A program made the translations under genes and the position numbers. From positions 1 to 24,476 of the IMG/VR virus record IMGVR_UViG_3300030101_001884: 24,476 nt of DNA; one strand, written 5' to 3'. Below the pieces are notes generated by a model. The model made no database searches and was not told the DNA's origin. It was given only the letters and a program-made list of their open reading frames with translations. Shown one piece after another: positions 1 to 6,578 of this stretch; positions within the stretch are counted from its first letter, which is position 1; every line of letters begins with the position of its first letter. This stretch comes from a virus.

Positions 1-3
1 GAA

Positions 4-45
4 GGGAACACAGCAGACATGCATGGGAACACAGCAGACATGCAT
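4..45. repeat. Tandem 21-bp direct repeat, two perfect copies
   Basis: Two head-to-tail identical 21-bp units lie at 4-24 and 25-45. Each begins GGGAACACAGCAG and ends CATGCAT. The unit contains CAGACATGCAT, which is close to the CAGTCATGCAT of the second repeat family at 84-119. The repeats sit in a non-coding leader some 450 bp upstream of the small terminase gene. That position suits a packaging recognition site, an operator or an origin iteron, but nothing in the sequence decides between these. The array may continue beyond the left edge of the window, although the first three bases do not match a preceding unit. Confidence 0.9.
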
Positions 46-83
46 ACCCTTATGCTAGACGGAAAATCAATAACTTATAACAG

Positions 84-119
84 CAACATATCAGTCATGC
101 ATACAACATATCAGTCATG
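84..119. repeat. Second tandem repeat family, 20-bp period
   Basis: CAACATATCAGTCATG occurs at 84-99 and again at 104-119 with a 20-bp period. The 4-bp spacer is CATA after copy 1, and copy 2 is followed by TAAA. It shares the CAG[A/T]CATG core with the 21-bp repeats at 4-45, so the two arrays may bind the same or related proteins. No function can be read directly. Confidence 0.85.
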
Positions 120-501
120 TAAAAAATAAAAAAATTAATAAAAAAATAAAAAACGTACCAGAACAATATATATTAATAAAACCTATTTATTTATAAATAT
201 ATTATTAAAACTGTTTTATAAAATAATATACCCCAATAAAACTTAAGTAATTTAAACAAAATGACTGAAAATGTTTGTCTGTTTGTTTACCTAAAACCTA
301 AAATAGATTATTATAGATTTTAAATTATCAGAAACTCAATAGAATCAAGCAATTAGAACCATATACAAGCAACTATACACCAAGATTTTTAGGTTTTAGT
401 TGGTTATTTTAGGTTTTAGGTTTTTAGTGTTTGAATAAAAATTTTGTTGCGCTGGTAGTGTTTGAAGATATTTGCATTATGGAGAAAAGGAGGATAGGTT
501 A
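120..501. other. AT-rich non-coding leader upstream of the terminase genes
   Basis: I see no convincing gene here. The stretch 120-240 is almost pure A/T. A 17-nt inverted repeat pairs 289-305 with 405-421. TTTTAGG-like heptamers are crowded into about 387-427, and TAGTGTTTGAA is repeated at 425-435 and 456-466. A Shine-Dalgarno (AAAGGAGG, about 486-493) precedes the ATG at 502. An apparent minus-strand ORF over 416-679 is hydrophobic, lacks any family resemblance and is the antisense shadow of the small terminase gene. The region is a natural candidate for a packaging site, late promoter or regulatory leader. Confidence 0.6.
289..421. repeat. 17-nt inverted repeat with TTTTAGG heptamers
   Basis: The segment at 289-305 (ACCTAAAACCTAAAATA) is the exact reverse complement of 405-421, with 99 nt between the arms. 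The right arm lies in a run of degenerate TTTTAGG heptamers between about 387 and 427, including an extra partial copy TTTTTAGGTTTTAG just before it. It could be a bidirectional protein-binding site or a long-range stem in the leader RNA. The pairing is directly visible; the function is unknown. Confidence 0.75.
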
Positions 502-867
502 ATGGGACAAAGAGGACCAAAAGCTGGGACACCAAGAGTTGGAGGCAGACAAAAAGGCACACCAAATAAGAAGACAGCAGAACTGCAAGACAGAGTAAAG
601 CAATATATGGCAAAACAAGGTGTAAAAAACTTTGACCCATTGCTAGCACTTGCTGCAATATCACAGGAGACTGGTACACCTTTGAAACTTAAAATTGAAG
701 CATTGAAAGAATTAGCTCAATATTACCATCCTAAAAGGAGAGCAGTCGAGATTAGTGGAGAGCAAACTTTAAATGTTAATGAAAGAGCAGAAAAAGTAAA
801 AGAATTAGATGATTTAATAGAAAAACTAGAATCTGAAAAAACTGGAGATTTAAAAGTGGTCAAATGA
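502..867 (+). CDS. terS: Terminase small subunit (probable)
   Basis: This 121-residue protein probably recognises phage DNA and recruits the large terminase for packaging. The N-terminus MGQRGPKAGTPRVGGRQKGT followed by PNKKT is the basic Gly/Arg/Lys-rich opening seen in many small terminase proteins. A helical body follows (about residues 40-85), and the charged C-terminus (about 95-121) has coiled-coil character. The reading frame is open from a TTG at 472, but ATG 502 is chosen because AAAGGAGG lies 8 nt upstream and the protein begins with the conserved segment. It stands just before the large subunit, though 190 bp of non-coding DNA separates them. The family is fast-evolving, so the call rests on the N-terminal motif, size and position. 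Confidence 0.72.
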   Translation: MGQRGPKAGTPRVGGRQKGTPNKKTAELQDRVKQYMAKQGVKNFDPLLALAAISQETGTPLKLKIEALKELAQYYHPKRRAVEISGEQTLNVNERAEKVKELDDLIEKLESEKTGDLKVVK

Positions 868-937
868 AAAATCTGTGAAAAAAATTTGCAACACTAAATA
901 TTTGCTAAATAGGTATATTTTCAAAAATAAATTATAT

Positions 938-965
938 TTGACGAAACAAGAAAAAATACTAATAT
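938..965 (+). promoter_or_regulatory. Candidate sigma-70-like promoter before terL, with tandem CTAATATG octamers
   Basis: TTGACG (938-943) and TAATAT (960-965) are separated by 16 bp, giving a plausible -35/-10 pair inside the 190-bp gap between the terminase genes. The -10 overlaps two direct octamers, CTAATATG at 959-966 and 967-974, followed by TAATAT at 976-981. The rest of the gap (868-1057) is AT-rich and shows no ORF. In DNA this AT-rich chance matches are common, so the promoter is only a candidate. Confidence 0.35.
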
Positions 966-1057
966 GCTAATATGGTAATATTTTTATGAAAAATTACTTA
1001 TTAAAACCAATAAAACAAAAGAGAAAGAAATATTAGAAAAGGTAAGAAAATATTAAC

Positions 1058-2317
1058 ATGTCTAAAACAAATCTAGATATTTTATCAGAGTTAGAATTAG
1101 AAACAAGATTGCTAAGACTTAAATGGGTAGATATGGCTAGACCTAAGCAATTAACGCCAAAAGGTCAATGGGCTATATGGCTAATATTAGCTGGTAGAGG
1201 GTGGGGCAAAACTTTAACAGGTGCGCAAGATATGGCTTGGTACGGATTATCCAATCCTGATAGTCGTTTAGCAATAATTGCACCAACTTTTGCAGATGGT
1301 CGTGATACTTGTATAGAGGGTGATTCTGGGTTACTATCAATCTTGAACGAGAAAGTAATAGCTAATTACAATCGTTCTTTGGGTGAGTTAGTTTTACATA
1401 ATGGAACAAGATATAAAACCTTCAGCTCTGATACTCCAGAGAGACTTCGTGGACCACAACACCATAGGGCTTGGTGTGATGAGCTTGGTTCTTGGAAATA
1501 TACAGAAACATGGGACCAAATGATGTTTGGTTTAAGGCTGGGTGATAATCCTAAAGTTATAGTAACAACAACCCCAAAACCAATACCTTTAGTCAAAGAA
1601 TTAGCAAAAAGAGGAGATATACACATAACTACAGGAAATACTTTTGAAAATGAGGAAAATCTTGCAGATTCAGCATTATCACAATTTAAAGAAAAGTATG
1701 AAGGTACAAGATTAGGTCGTCAAGAACTTTATGCAGAAATATTGGAAGATTTAGCAGGAAGTCTATGGAATCGTGAGATGATTGAGAATGCAATGATAAA
1801 ATATAATGACAAGCTACCAGATTTTAAAAGAGTAGTTGTAGCCATTGACCCAGCTGTTACTTCAAATAAAAATAGTGATGAAACAGGAATAGTAGTTTGT
1901 GCCTCTGACCATAAAGGGCAATATTACATTTTAAGTGATATAACAGGGAAATACACTCCTGATGAGTGGGCAAAAAAGGCAATACAAGCATATGAAAGTT
2001 TTGGTGCAGATAAAATAATAGCTGAAGTTAATAATGGTGGAGATTTAGTTCAAAAAGTCATAAGGACAGTAGACCCAGATGTTTCTTACAAATCAGTAAG
2101 AGCAACTAGAGGGAAATTAGTAAGAGCTGAACCAATTGCTGCACTTTATGAGCAAAAAAGAGTTAAGCATGTAAATAGATTTACTTTACTAGAAGACCAA
2201 ATGTGTAGTTATAATCCAGAAATAACTAGCAACTCTCCTGATAGACTTGATGCTTTAGTTTGGGGATTAACTGAATTAAGTATGCGCACAGGAACAGCAA
2301 ACTGGAGAATATCTTGA
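1058..2317 (+). CDS. terL: Terminase large subunit (packaging ATPase and nuclease)
   Basis: At 419 residues this is a normal-length large terminase, the motor that drives DNA into the prohead and cuts concatemers. The N-terminal ATPase shows Walker A GRGWGKT (46-52), Walker B with the catalytic acid pair D141-E142 in AWCDELG, and the coupling motif TTTPKP (170-175). The C-terminal RNase H-like nuclease has its expected acids: D264 in VVAIDPAV, E323 in IIAEVNNGGD and D398 in SPDRLDALVWGL. The layout matches the Terminase_6 type. The ATG at 1058 is the first start after stops, and its Shine-Dalgarno is weak (AAGGTAAG about 15 nt upstream). Its last four bases overlap the TTG start of the next gene. 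I am confident of function; the packaging mode (cos or pac) cannot be told. Confidence 0.97.
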   Translation: MSKTNLDILSELELETRLLRLKWVDMARPKQLTPKGQWAIWLILAGRGWGKTLTGAQDMAWYGLSNPDSRLAIIAPTFADGRDTCIEGDSGLLSILNEKVIANYNRSLGELVLHNGTRYKTFSSDTPERLRGPQHHRAWCDELGSWKYTETWDQMMFGLRLGDNPKVIVTTTPKPIPLVKELAKRGDIHITTGNTFENEENLADSALSQFKEKYEGTRLGRQELYAEILEDLAGSLWNREMIENAMIKYNDKLPDFKRVVVAIDPAVTSNKNSDETGIVVCASDHKGQYYILSDITGKYTPDEWAKKAIQAYESFGADKIIAEVNNGGDLVQKVIRTVDPDVSYKSVRATRGKLVRAEPIAALYEQKRVKHVNRFTLLEDQMCSYNPEITSNSPDRLDALVWGLTELSMRTGTANWRIS

Positions 2318-3102
2318 TAAATCTTAAAACGCCAAAAGAAAGAATAAAAGAGTGGCAAACACAAAATAACATGAGAGCAGGTTTTGAAGTAAAGTTAGCT
2401 AGTGCTGTAAATAAAGAAATAAATCGTGTAGCCAAACAAGTTTCAGTATCTTTTATAACAGCAGGCAAGGATTCAATAGGCATACATACAAGAGAACATT
2501 ACTCTAAAATAAGAAATATAGTATTTACACACTGGAGAGCAGTAACAACAGTATTTAGAGATAGAACATTATCCATGTTGAGAACAGTAGTTTCTGCAGA
2601 AAGAAAAGAGTATGAAGATGAGTTTGATAGACTTTTTGATGAATTTTTGTTTACTTTTGGTGCAGAAAAGGTTAATAATATAAGTGCAAAGACAATGGCT
2701 GACATTATTACAGCTATTGAAAGTGCCAGACTTGATGAATTAGATGTTTATCAAACTGCAAAGAGAATTACAGAACTCACTGCAATCAGCTCTTTGACTA
2801 GGGCTGTTTTGATAGCAAGAACAGAAACACATCAGGCTGCAAATTACGCAAATTTTACTAGTCTTGACGTAGTTAATATTCCGAATATCAAAAAACAGTG
2901 GGTTGCTATAAACGATGCAAGGACAAGGGATGACCATTCCATCGCAGATGGTCAGGAGGTTGCCAAGGATGGAAAGTTTATAGTGGGTGGAGCAGAGCTG
3001 ATGCATCCTGGAGACCCAGCTGGTCCACCAGAGCAGGTTATAAATTGCAGGTGTACTTTCGTTGTGAATGTACCTGAACCAGACTTTGGAGGAGATGAAT
3101 GA
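2314..3102 (+). CDS. Mu F-like minor head protein (SPP1 gp7 family)
   Basis: This 262-residue protein belongs to the Phage_Mu_F / SPP1 gp7 family, minor head proteins that associate with the portal and are packaged in small numbers. The C-terminal family signature is clear: LIARTETHQAANYA (about 164-177), KKQWVAINDARTRDDH (about 193-208), then a Gly/Pro-rich stretch with MHPGDPAGPPE and VINCRCTF near the end. The N-terminal half is helical and charged. The start is TTG at 2314, overlapping the terL stop (TTGA); GGAGA lies just upstream, and the next ATG (2371) would remove the helical N-terminus. No toxin-like C-terminal extension follows the Mu F domain. The gene occupies the slot directly after terL where HK97-like phages usually carry the portal. 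Confidence 0.9.
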   Translation: MINLKTPKERIKEWQTQNNMRAGFEVKLASAVNKEINRVAKQVSVSFITAGKDSIGIHTREHYSKIRNIVFTHWRAVTTVFRDRTLSMLRTVVSAERKEYEDEFDRLFDEFLFTFGAEKVNNISAKTMADIITAIESARLDELDVYQTAKRITELTAISSLTRAVLIARTETHQAANYANFTSLDVVNIPNIKKQWVAINDARTRDDHSIADGQEVAKDGKFIVGGAELMHPGDPAGPPEQVINCRCTFVVNVPEPDFGGDE

Positions 3103-4007
3103 CAGAAGAAAAAGCAAAAGTAGGAAAAGATGAATATGATAATCCTGGAGAAGCAGGAGCAAGAGCAAAAGAAATAGGTTGCACAGGAATACACTCACAC
3201 AACACACCAAAAGGTAAAATATTTATGCCATGTAAGAATCACGATGATTACATGAACGCAATAGCAAAAAATAAAAACAAAGAAGAGGATTTACAAGACT
3301 TTGAAGATTTAACAAATCCAGAGTTGTTTGATGATTCTATAAATGTCAAAGGTCAAAGACAAGTATTTGAATGTGAAGTAAAAGCAACAAGTGAGCAAGA
3401 GGGAACTTTTGAAGGATATGCTTCTACTTTTAACAATATAGACAAAGGAAATGATATTGTTGTATCAGGTGCATTTAGAAAAAGTCTACGCAGAAGACCA
3501 TATCAAAAGGTTAAATTATTATATCAACATAGAACAGATGAACCAATAGGAGTCTTTGAGAGTATGAAAGAAGATGAGAATGGTTTATTTGTTAAAGGTA
3601 GATTAGCAATGGGCACACAAAAAGGAAGAGAATCGTATGAACTTCTAAAAATGGGTGCATTAGATGCTATGTCAATAGGTTTTAAAGCAGACCCAAAAAT
3701 GCAATCTTATGACGAAAGACGCAGAAGAAGGTATTTGAAGGAGATTGATTTAATGGAAGTATCCCTTGTGACTTTTCCTATGAATGATAAAGCTATTATT
3801 CATCAGGTAAAAGGAACGGACAGAACTATTCGTGAATGGGAGGATTTACTGCGAGATGCTGGAGATTTATCACGAGTAGATGCCAAGATAGGTGCAAAGG
3901 CACTTATTACAGCTCTGGAACAACGAGAGGTTGAAGACGACTATGGCGATGTCATCGAGAAAATAAAGAAAGTTAAACAATTAATTAAAGGAGATAGTAA
4001 TGACTGA
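3099..4007 (+). CDS. HK97-family prohead protease with an extra N-terminal Cys/His domain
   Basis: This is the capsid maturation serine protease, 302 residues. Residues about 88-240 carry the S78/U35 signature: GYASTFNNIDKGND (107-120), SGAFRKSL (123-130), the catalytic His in LLYQHRTDEPIG (H144), the catalytic Ser in MSIGF (S192), and E220 in EIDLMEVSLVTFPMN as the likely third residue. The C-terminal LLRDAGDLSRVDAK (250-263) is the usual regulatory tail. The unusual part is residues about 1-80, ahead of the protease, with GCTGIHSH (27-34) and MPCKNHDDY (43-51). The spaced Cys and His residues (C28, H32, H34, C45, H48) suggest a small metal-binding fold, which is inference. The start overlaps the previous stop (ATGA). 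It ends 8 bp inside the capsid gene, the expected protease-capsid pairing. Confidence 0.95.
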   Translation: MTEEKAKVGKDEYDNPGEAGARAKEIGCTGIHSHNTPKGKIFMPCKNHDDYMNAIAKNKNKEEDLQDFEDLTNPELFDDSINVKGQRQVFECEVKATSEQEGTFEGYASTFNNIDKGNDIVVSGAFRKSLRRRPYQKVKLLYQHRTDEPIGVFESMKEDENGLFVKGRLAMGTQKGRESYELLKMGALDAMSIGFKADPKMQSYDERRRRRYLKEIDLMEVSLVTFPMNDKAIIHQVKGTDRTIREWEDLLRDAGDLSRVDAKIGAKALITALEQREVEDDYGDVIEKIKKVKQLIKGDSND

Positions 4008-5226
4008 TATTTCAGAAGTAAAAGATGCTGTCTCAAGTCTTGGAACAACTTTTGAAGAGTTTAAAAAGACTAACGATGAGCGTCTAGCTCAGATTGAATC
4101 AGATGGTCATGCTGACCCATTGGTTGAGGAAAAACTTGGAAGAATTGAAAAAGATTTAGACAAGATTGAAGAAATCAACCAAGCAGTCACAAAAGGTCAT
4201 ATGGCTCAAGAAGAGCAAAAGGAAAAACTAGCTCAACTGGAAAAAGCAATCAACAGACCAACATCAAGTAAAGACGAGAGCAATGCTCAAGATGAGCAAA
4301 AAAGGGCTTTCGATAATTACTTGCGTAAAGGTAAAGATGCTTGTGACCCAGAAGAGTTAAAAGTTTTGACTGCTTCAACTGACACAGCTGGAGGATATTT
4401 GGCTCCACCAGAGTATGTCCGTGAACTTACCAAAACTATATTAGAAATTTCACCAATTAGAAGTATAGCAAGAGTTAGAACAACTACTAACAGGTCTGTA
4501 CAAATACCAGAAAGGACTGGTTCCTTCTCAGCAGTTTTCGTTGCTGAACAAGGCACTCGTTCTGAAACAACTGGTTATGCTACAGGAATGAGAGAAATTC
4601 CAACTCATGAACTATATGCTTTAGTAGATATTTCAGAGCAAGAACTTGAAGACTCAGTTTTCAATATGGAGCAAGAAATGTCACTAGAATTTGGTGAACA
4701 ATTCGCAAAAGCTGAAGGAACTTCATTTGTAAGTGGAAATGCTGTAGGTAAACCAGAAGGATTCTTAACCAACTCAGAAGTTGGTACAGTTAATTCTGGC
4801 TCTGGCACAACACTAACAGCTGATGGTCTTATCAGTTTGTACCACGAACCAAAAGCAGAATATGCAGCAAATGGAACATTTGTATTTTCTAGAAGCACTC
4901 TAGCAGTGATTAGAAAACTTAAAACATCTAGCAATGACTATGTTTTCCAAGCAGGAAATCAATTAGCAGGTGGTATGGTTTCTACTATTCTAGGAGCACC
5001 ATATGTTCAAGCAACAGATATGCCTGCAGTTGGAAGTAGTGCAAAACCAGTCGCTTTTGGCGATTTTAGAAGAGGTTACATGATTGTTGATAGAGTAAAC
5101 TTGGCTATCTTAAGAGACCCATTCACTCAAGCAACATCAGGTAATGTTCGCTATATCGCTAGAAAAAGAATTGGTGGACAGGTAATTTTACCAGAAGCAA
5201 TTAAAACTCAAACAGTAAGTGCATAA
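4000..5226 (+). CDS. Major capsid protein, HK97 fold
   Basis: This 408-residue protein forms the icosahedral shell. Residues about 1-100 are Glu/Lys/Gln-rich and predicted coiled coil, matching the scaffold-like delta domain of HK97-type capsids that is removed by the prohead protease. The mature fold follows with LTASTDTAGGYLAPPEYV (123-140), the P-domain segment SFSAVFVAEQGTRSETTG, and a C-terminal stretch ending IGGQVILPEAIKTQTVSA. The cleavage point probably lies between about 90 and 123; I cannot fix it. AAAGGAGAT sits 5-6 nt before the ATG. The start lies 8 bp inside the protease gene, which suggests coupled translation. Asp is written GAC only where a C follows, for example in HADPL and CDPEE. 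Confidence 0.96.
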   Translation: MTDISEVKDAVSSLGTTFEEFKKTNDERLAQIESDGHADPLVEEKLGRIEKDLDKIEEINQAVTKGHMAQEEQKEKLAQLEKAINRPTSSKDESNAQDEQKRAFDNYLRKGKDACDPEELKVLTASTDTAGGYLAPPEYVRELTKTILEISPIRSIARVRTTTNRSVQIPERTGSFSAVFVAEQGTRSETTGYATGMREIPTHELYALVDISEQELEDSVFNMEQEMSLEFGEQFAKAEGTSFVSGNAVGKPEGFLTNSEVGTVNSGSGTTLTADGLISLYHEPKAEYAANGTFVFSRSTLAVIRKLKTSSNDYVFQAGNQLAGGMVSTILGAPYVQATDMPAVGSSAKPVAFGDFRRGYMIVDRVNLAILRDPFTQATSGNVRYIARKRIGGQVILPEAIKTQTVSA

Positions 5227-5237
5227 GGAGATTAACA

Positions 5238-5669
5238 ATGGAAGATTTAAAAAATAATATCGGAGTTGTTCAATCACTAGCACCAGCTGCAAGAGATGCA
5301 GATGCTAATGGCACAGGAGTAGATTTACAAGGTTTTGAATCTGCTACTATTGTTATTGACATGGGTGCTGAAGGAATAACTCTTTCAACAACAAATAAGA
5401 TAGAGATTGAATTAGAACATTCTGATGACGATGCTACTTATACTGATGTCACATCAAGCAGTGATGTAATCGGTGCAACACCAGATTCAAATGGAGTAAT
5501 AGCTACATTTGATGCTAATGGGGAAGCACCTGCGATTGCTGCAGTTGGATACATCGGTGGTAAGAGATACATCAGAGCAGTTGCTAACTTCTCTGGAACA
5601 CATGGTACTGCGACACCTCTCGCTGTTTCTATTATTAAGGGACATGCAAGAAAAAATCCTGTATCATAG
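5238..5669 (+). CDS. Probable capsid decoration / head protein of unknown function
   Basis: This 143-residue protein follows the capsid gene after 11 bp with its own Shine-Dalgarno (AAGGAG). It opens MEDLKNNIGVVQSLAPAARD and has a Gly/Ala/Thr-rich, beta-predicted body (VDLQGFESATIVIDMG about 29-44; KRYIRAVANFSGTHG about 108-122). I recognise this opening and pattern from uncharacterised proteins encoded directly behind major capsid genes in many tailed phages. The position and beta-rich acidic composition suit a decoration or cement protein, but no member I know of is proven, so that role is inference. The gene is followed by a strong hairpin that may separate its transcript from downstream genes. 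Confidence 0.6.
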   Translation: MEDLKNNIGVVQSLAPAARDADANGTGVDLQGFESATIVIDMGAEGITLSTTNKIEIELEHSDDDATYTDVTSSSDVIGATPDSNGVIATFDANGEAPAIAAVGYIGGKRYIRAVANFSGTHGTATPLAVSIIKGHARKNPVS

Positions 5670-5682
5670 TTTGTAAAAAATA

Positions 5683-5708
5683 GCGATTGGGACAAATGTC
5701 CCAATCGC
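5683..5708. terminator. Perfect 12-bp hairpin after the capsid block (terminator-like or RNA-processing element)
   Basis: GCGATTGGGACA (5683-5694) is followed by AA and its exact reverse complement ending at 5708. This is by far the most GC-rich, most stable stem noticed in the window. On the + strand no U-run follows (ACTAAATTGG), so it does not look like a classical intrinsic terminator in the direction of the genes. On the - strand the stem is followed by TATTTTTTAC, which would be a better terminator, yet no - strand gene is present. A role in stabilising the 3' end of the abundant capsid mRNA or attenuating downstream expression is plausible. Confidence 0.6.
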
Positions 5709-5725
5709 ACTAAATTGGAGTGATA

Positions 5726-5962
5726 ATGGAAATAAAAATGTTAGTTAGTTGTAATGGTTCTGCTAATCCTGAAGGAAGTGTATCTATGGTATATAAAAAA
5801 GATGAGATATATCATATGAATGCAGATTGGCAACAAAAATTAGCTAATTCCTTAATACAGGATAACTTAGCTATGGAAGTAAAATCTGATGACATGGAAG
5901 TGAAAGCTGAAGTGAAAAAAGAAAAACCAAAAGCAACTAAGAAAACTAAAACTAAAAAATAA
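5726..5962 (+). CDS. Small head-module protein of unknown function
   Basis: This is a 78-residue protein. The ATG at 5726 is preferred over the GTG at 5720, because TTGGAG (5715-5720) then sits 5 nt upstream as the Shine-Dalgarno. Residues 1-55 form a short mixed alpha/beta unit (MEIKMLVSCNGSANPEG, then YKKDEIYHMNADWQQKL). This resembles the many small proteins near phage capsid genes with a 'strand, flexible loop, keep-or-replace residue' pattern. Residues about 56-78 are a Lys-rich tail (KKEKPKATKKTKTKK), a low-complexity basic end that could contact DNA or simply be disordered. It ends immediately before the ATG of the next gene. Function is unknown. Confidence 0.6.
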   Translation: MEIKMLVSCNGSANPEGSVSMVYKKDEIYHMNADWQQKLANSLIQDNLAMEVKSDDMEVKAEVKKEKPKATKKTKTKK

Positions 5963-6331
5963 ATGAGTAGTGCAGGATTACATAATTTTATCTGTGACCA
6001 AGGAGCAACTTTCCTTAAAACAATAACATTCTTTGCTAGTGATGGTACAACAGCAATAGACTTAACAGGTTATGCTTGCAGAATGAAAATTAAGGAAGAG
6101 TATGGTGGTACAGTTATAAAAAGTTTGACTAACAGTAGTGGTATGACTATTGGTGGTGGAGCAGGTAATCCAACTAATGGAGAAATAGACATAACCATAA
6201 GTGCAACTGACACAACTAATTTTTCAGCACCACAGACAGCAGTTTATGATATTGAAATAATTAGCAGTGGTGGTATTGTACATAGAATTTTACAAGGTAA
6301 ATTTATTGTAAACCCAGAGGTAACAGATTAA
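5963..6331 (+). CDS. Beta-rich virion protein related to BppU-N-type / fibre adaptor proteins
   Basis: This 122-residue protein starts on the base after the previous stop. It has the pattern of a widespread phage family: an opening with QGATFLKTITF (14-24), LTGYACRMKIK (about 34-44), then NGEIDITISATDT and a C-terminal YDIEIISSGGIVHRILQG followed by VNPEVT. I recall these features from small proteins encoded next to tail-fibre or neck genes in marine phages, some matched to the baseplate upper protein N-terminal domain. A role as adaptor between virion and fibre is inference. It overlaps the next gene by one base (TAATG). Confidence 0.62.
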   Translation: MSSAGLHNFICDQGATFLKTITFFASDGTTAIDLTGYACRMKIKEEYGGTVIKSLTNSSGMTIGGGAGNPTNGEIDITISATDTTNFSAPQTAVYDIEIISSGGIVHRILQGKFIVNPEVTD

Positions 6332-6555
6332 TGGCAAATCAAAGAAACACAGTACAAGTAACTGATGCTGGTGTAGTCAAAGTAGTTTCTGTTGGAATAC
6401 AAGGACCAGCAGGAAGCAGTGCCTTTCTTGGTGCTCCAATAGACCAAGATGCTACTGCTTCAGGTAATGAGATATTGCAATACAAAGCTACACCAGATGA
6501 ATGGCAAGGTGTAACATCATTAGATGGTATAACTATTGATGCAGGCACTTATTAA
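6331..6555 (+). CDS. Short collagen-like / fibre-associated protein
   Basis: This 74-residue protein has a valine-rich beta opening (VQVTDAGVVKVVSVGIQGP), a single collagen-like GPAG turn near residue 25, and a segment GNEILQYKATPDEWQG (45-60) of the kind repeated in phage fibre proteins where trimeric repeats begin. It looks like a small fibre or fibre-adaptor subunit. The Thr-Tyr ending is abrupt, so it may be a remnant of a longer fibre N-terminus. The start overlaps the upstream stop (TAATG), and a Shine-Dalgarno for the next gene follows. Function is inferred from composition and neighbours only. Confidence 0.5.
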   Translation: MANQRNTVQVTDAGVVKVVSVGIQGPAGSSAFLGAPIDQDATASGNEILQYKATPDEWQGVTSLDGITIDAGTY

Positions 6556-6578
6556 TTAATATTAGGAGATAGTTAGAG

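Noticed and set aside
4-119. CRISPR array
   Set aside because: The repeats are directly tandem with no unique spacers and only two copies per family.
416-679. Minus-strand ORF over the leader and small terminase
   Set aside because: Leu/Val-rich antisense product with no family signs; it lies opposite a well-supported gene with a good Shine-Dalgarno.
2740-3210. Minus-strand ORF rich in Leu/Cys/Phe
   Set aside because: It is the antisense of Glu/Lys-rich coding DNA in the Mu F and protease genes, which gives long Leu/Phe-rich open frames by composition.
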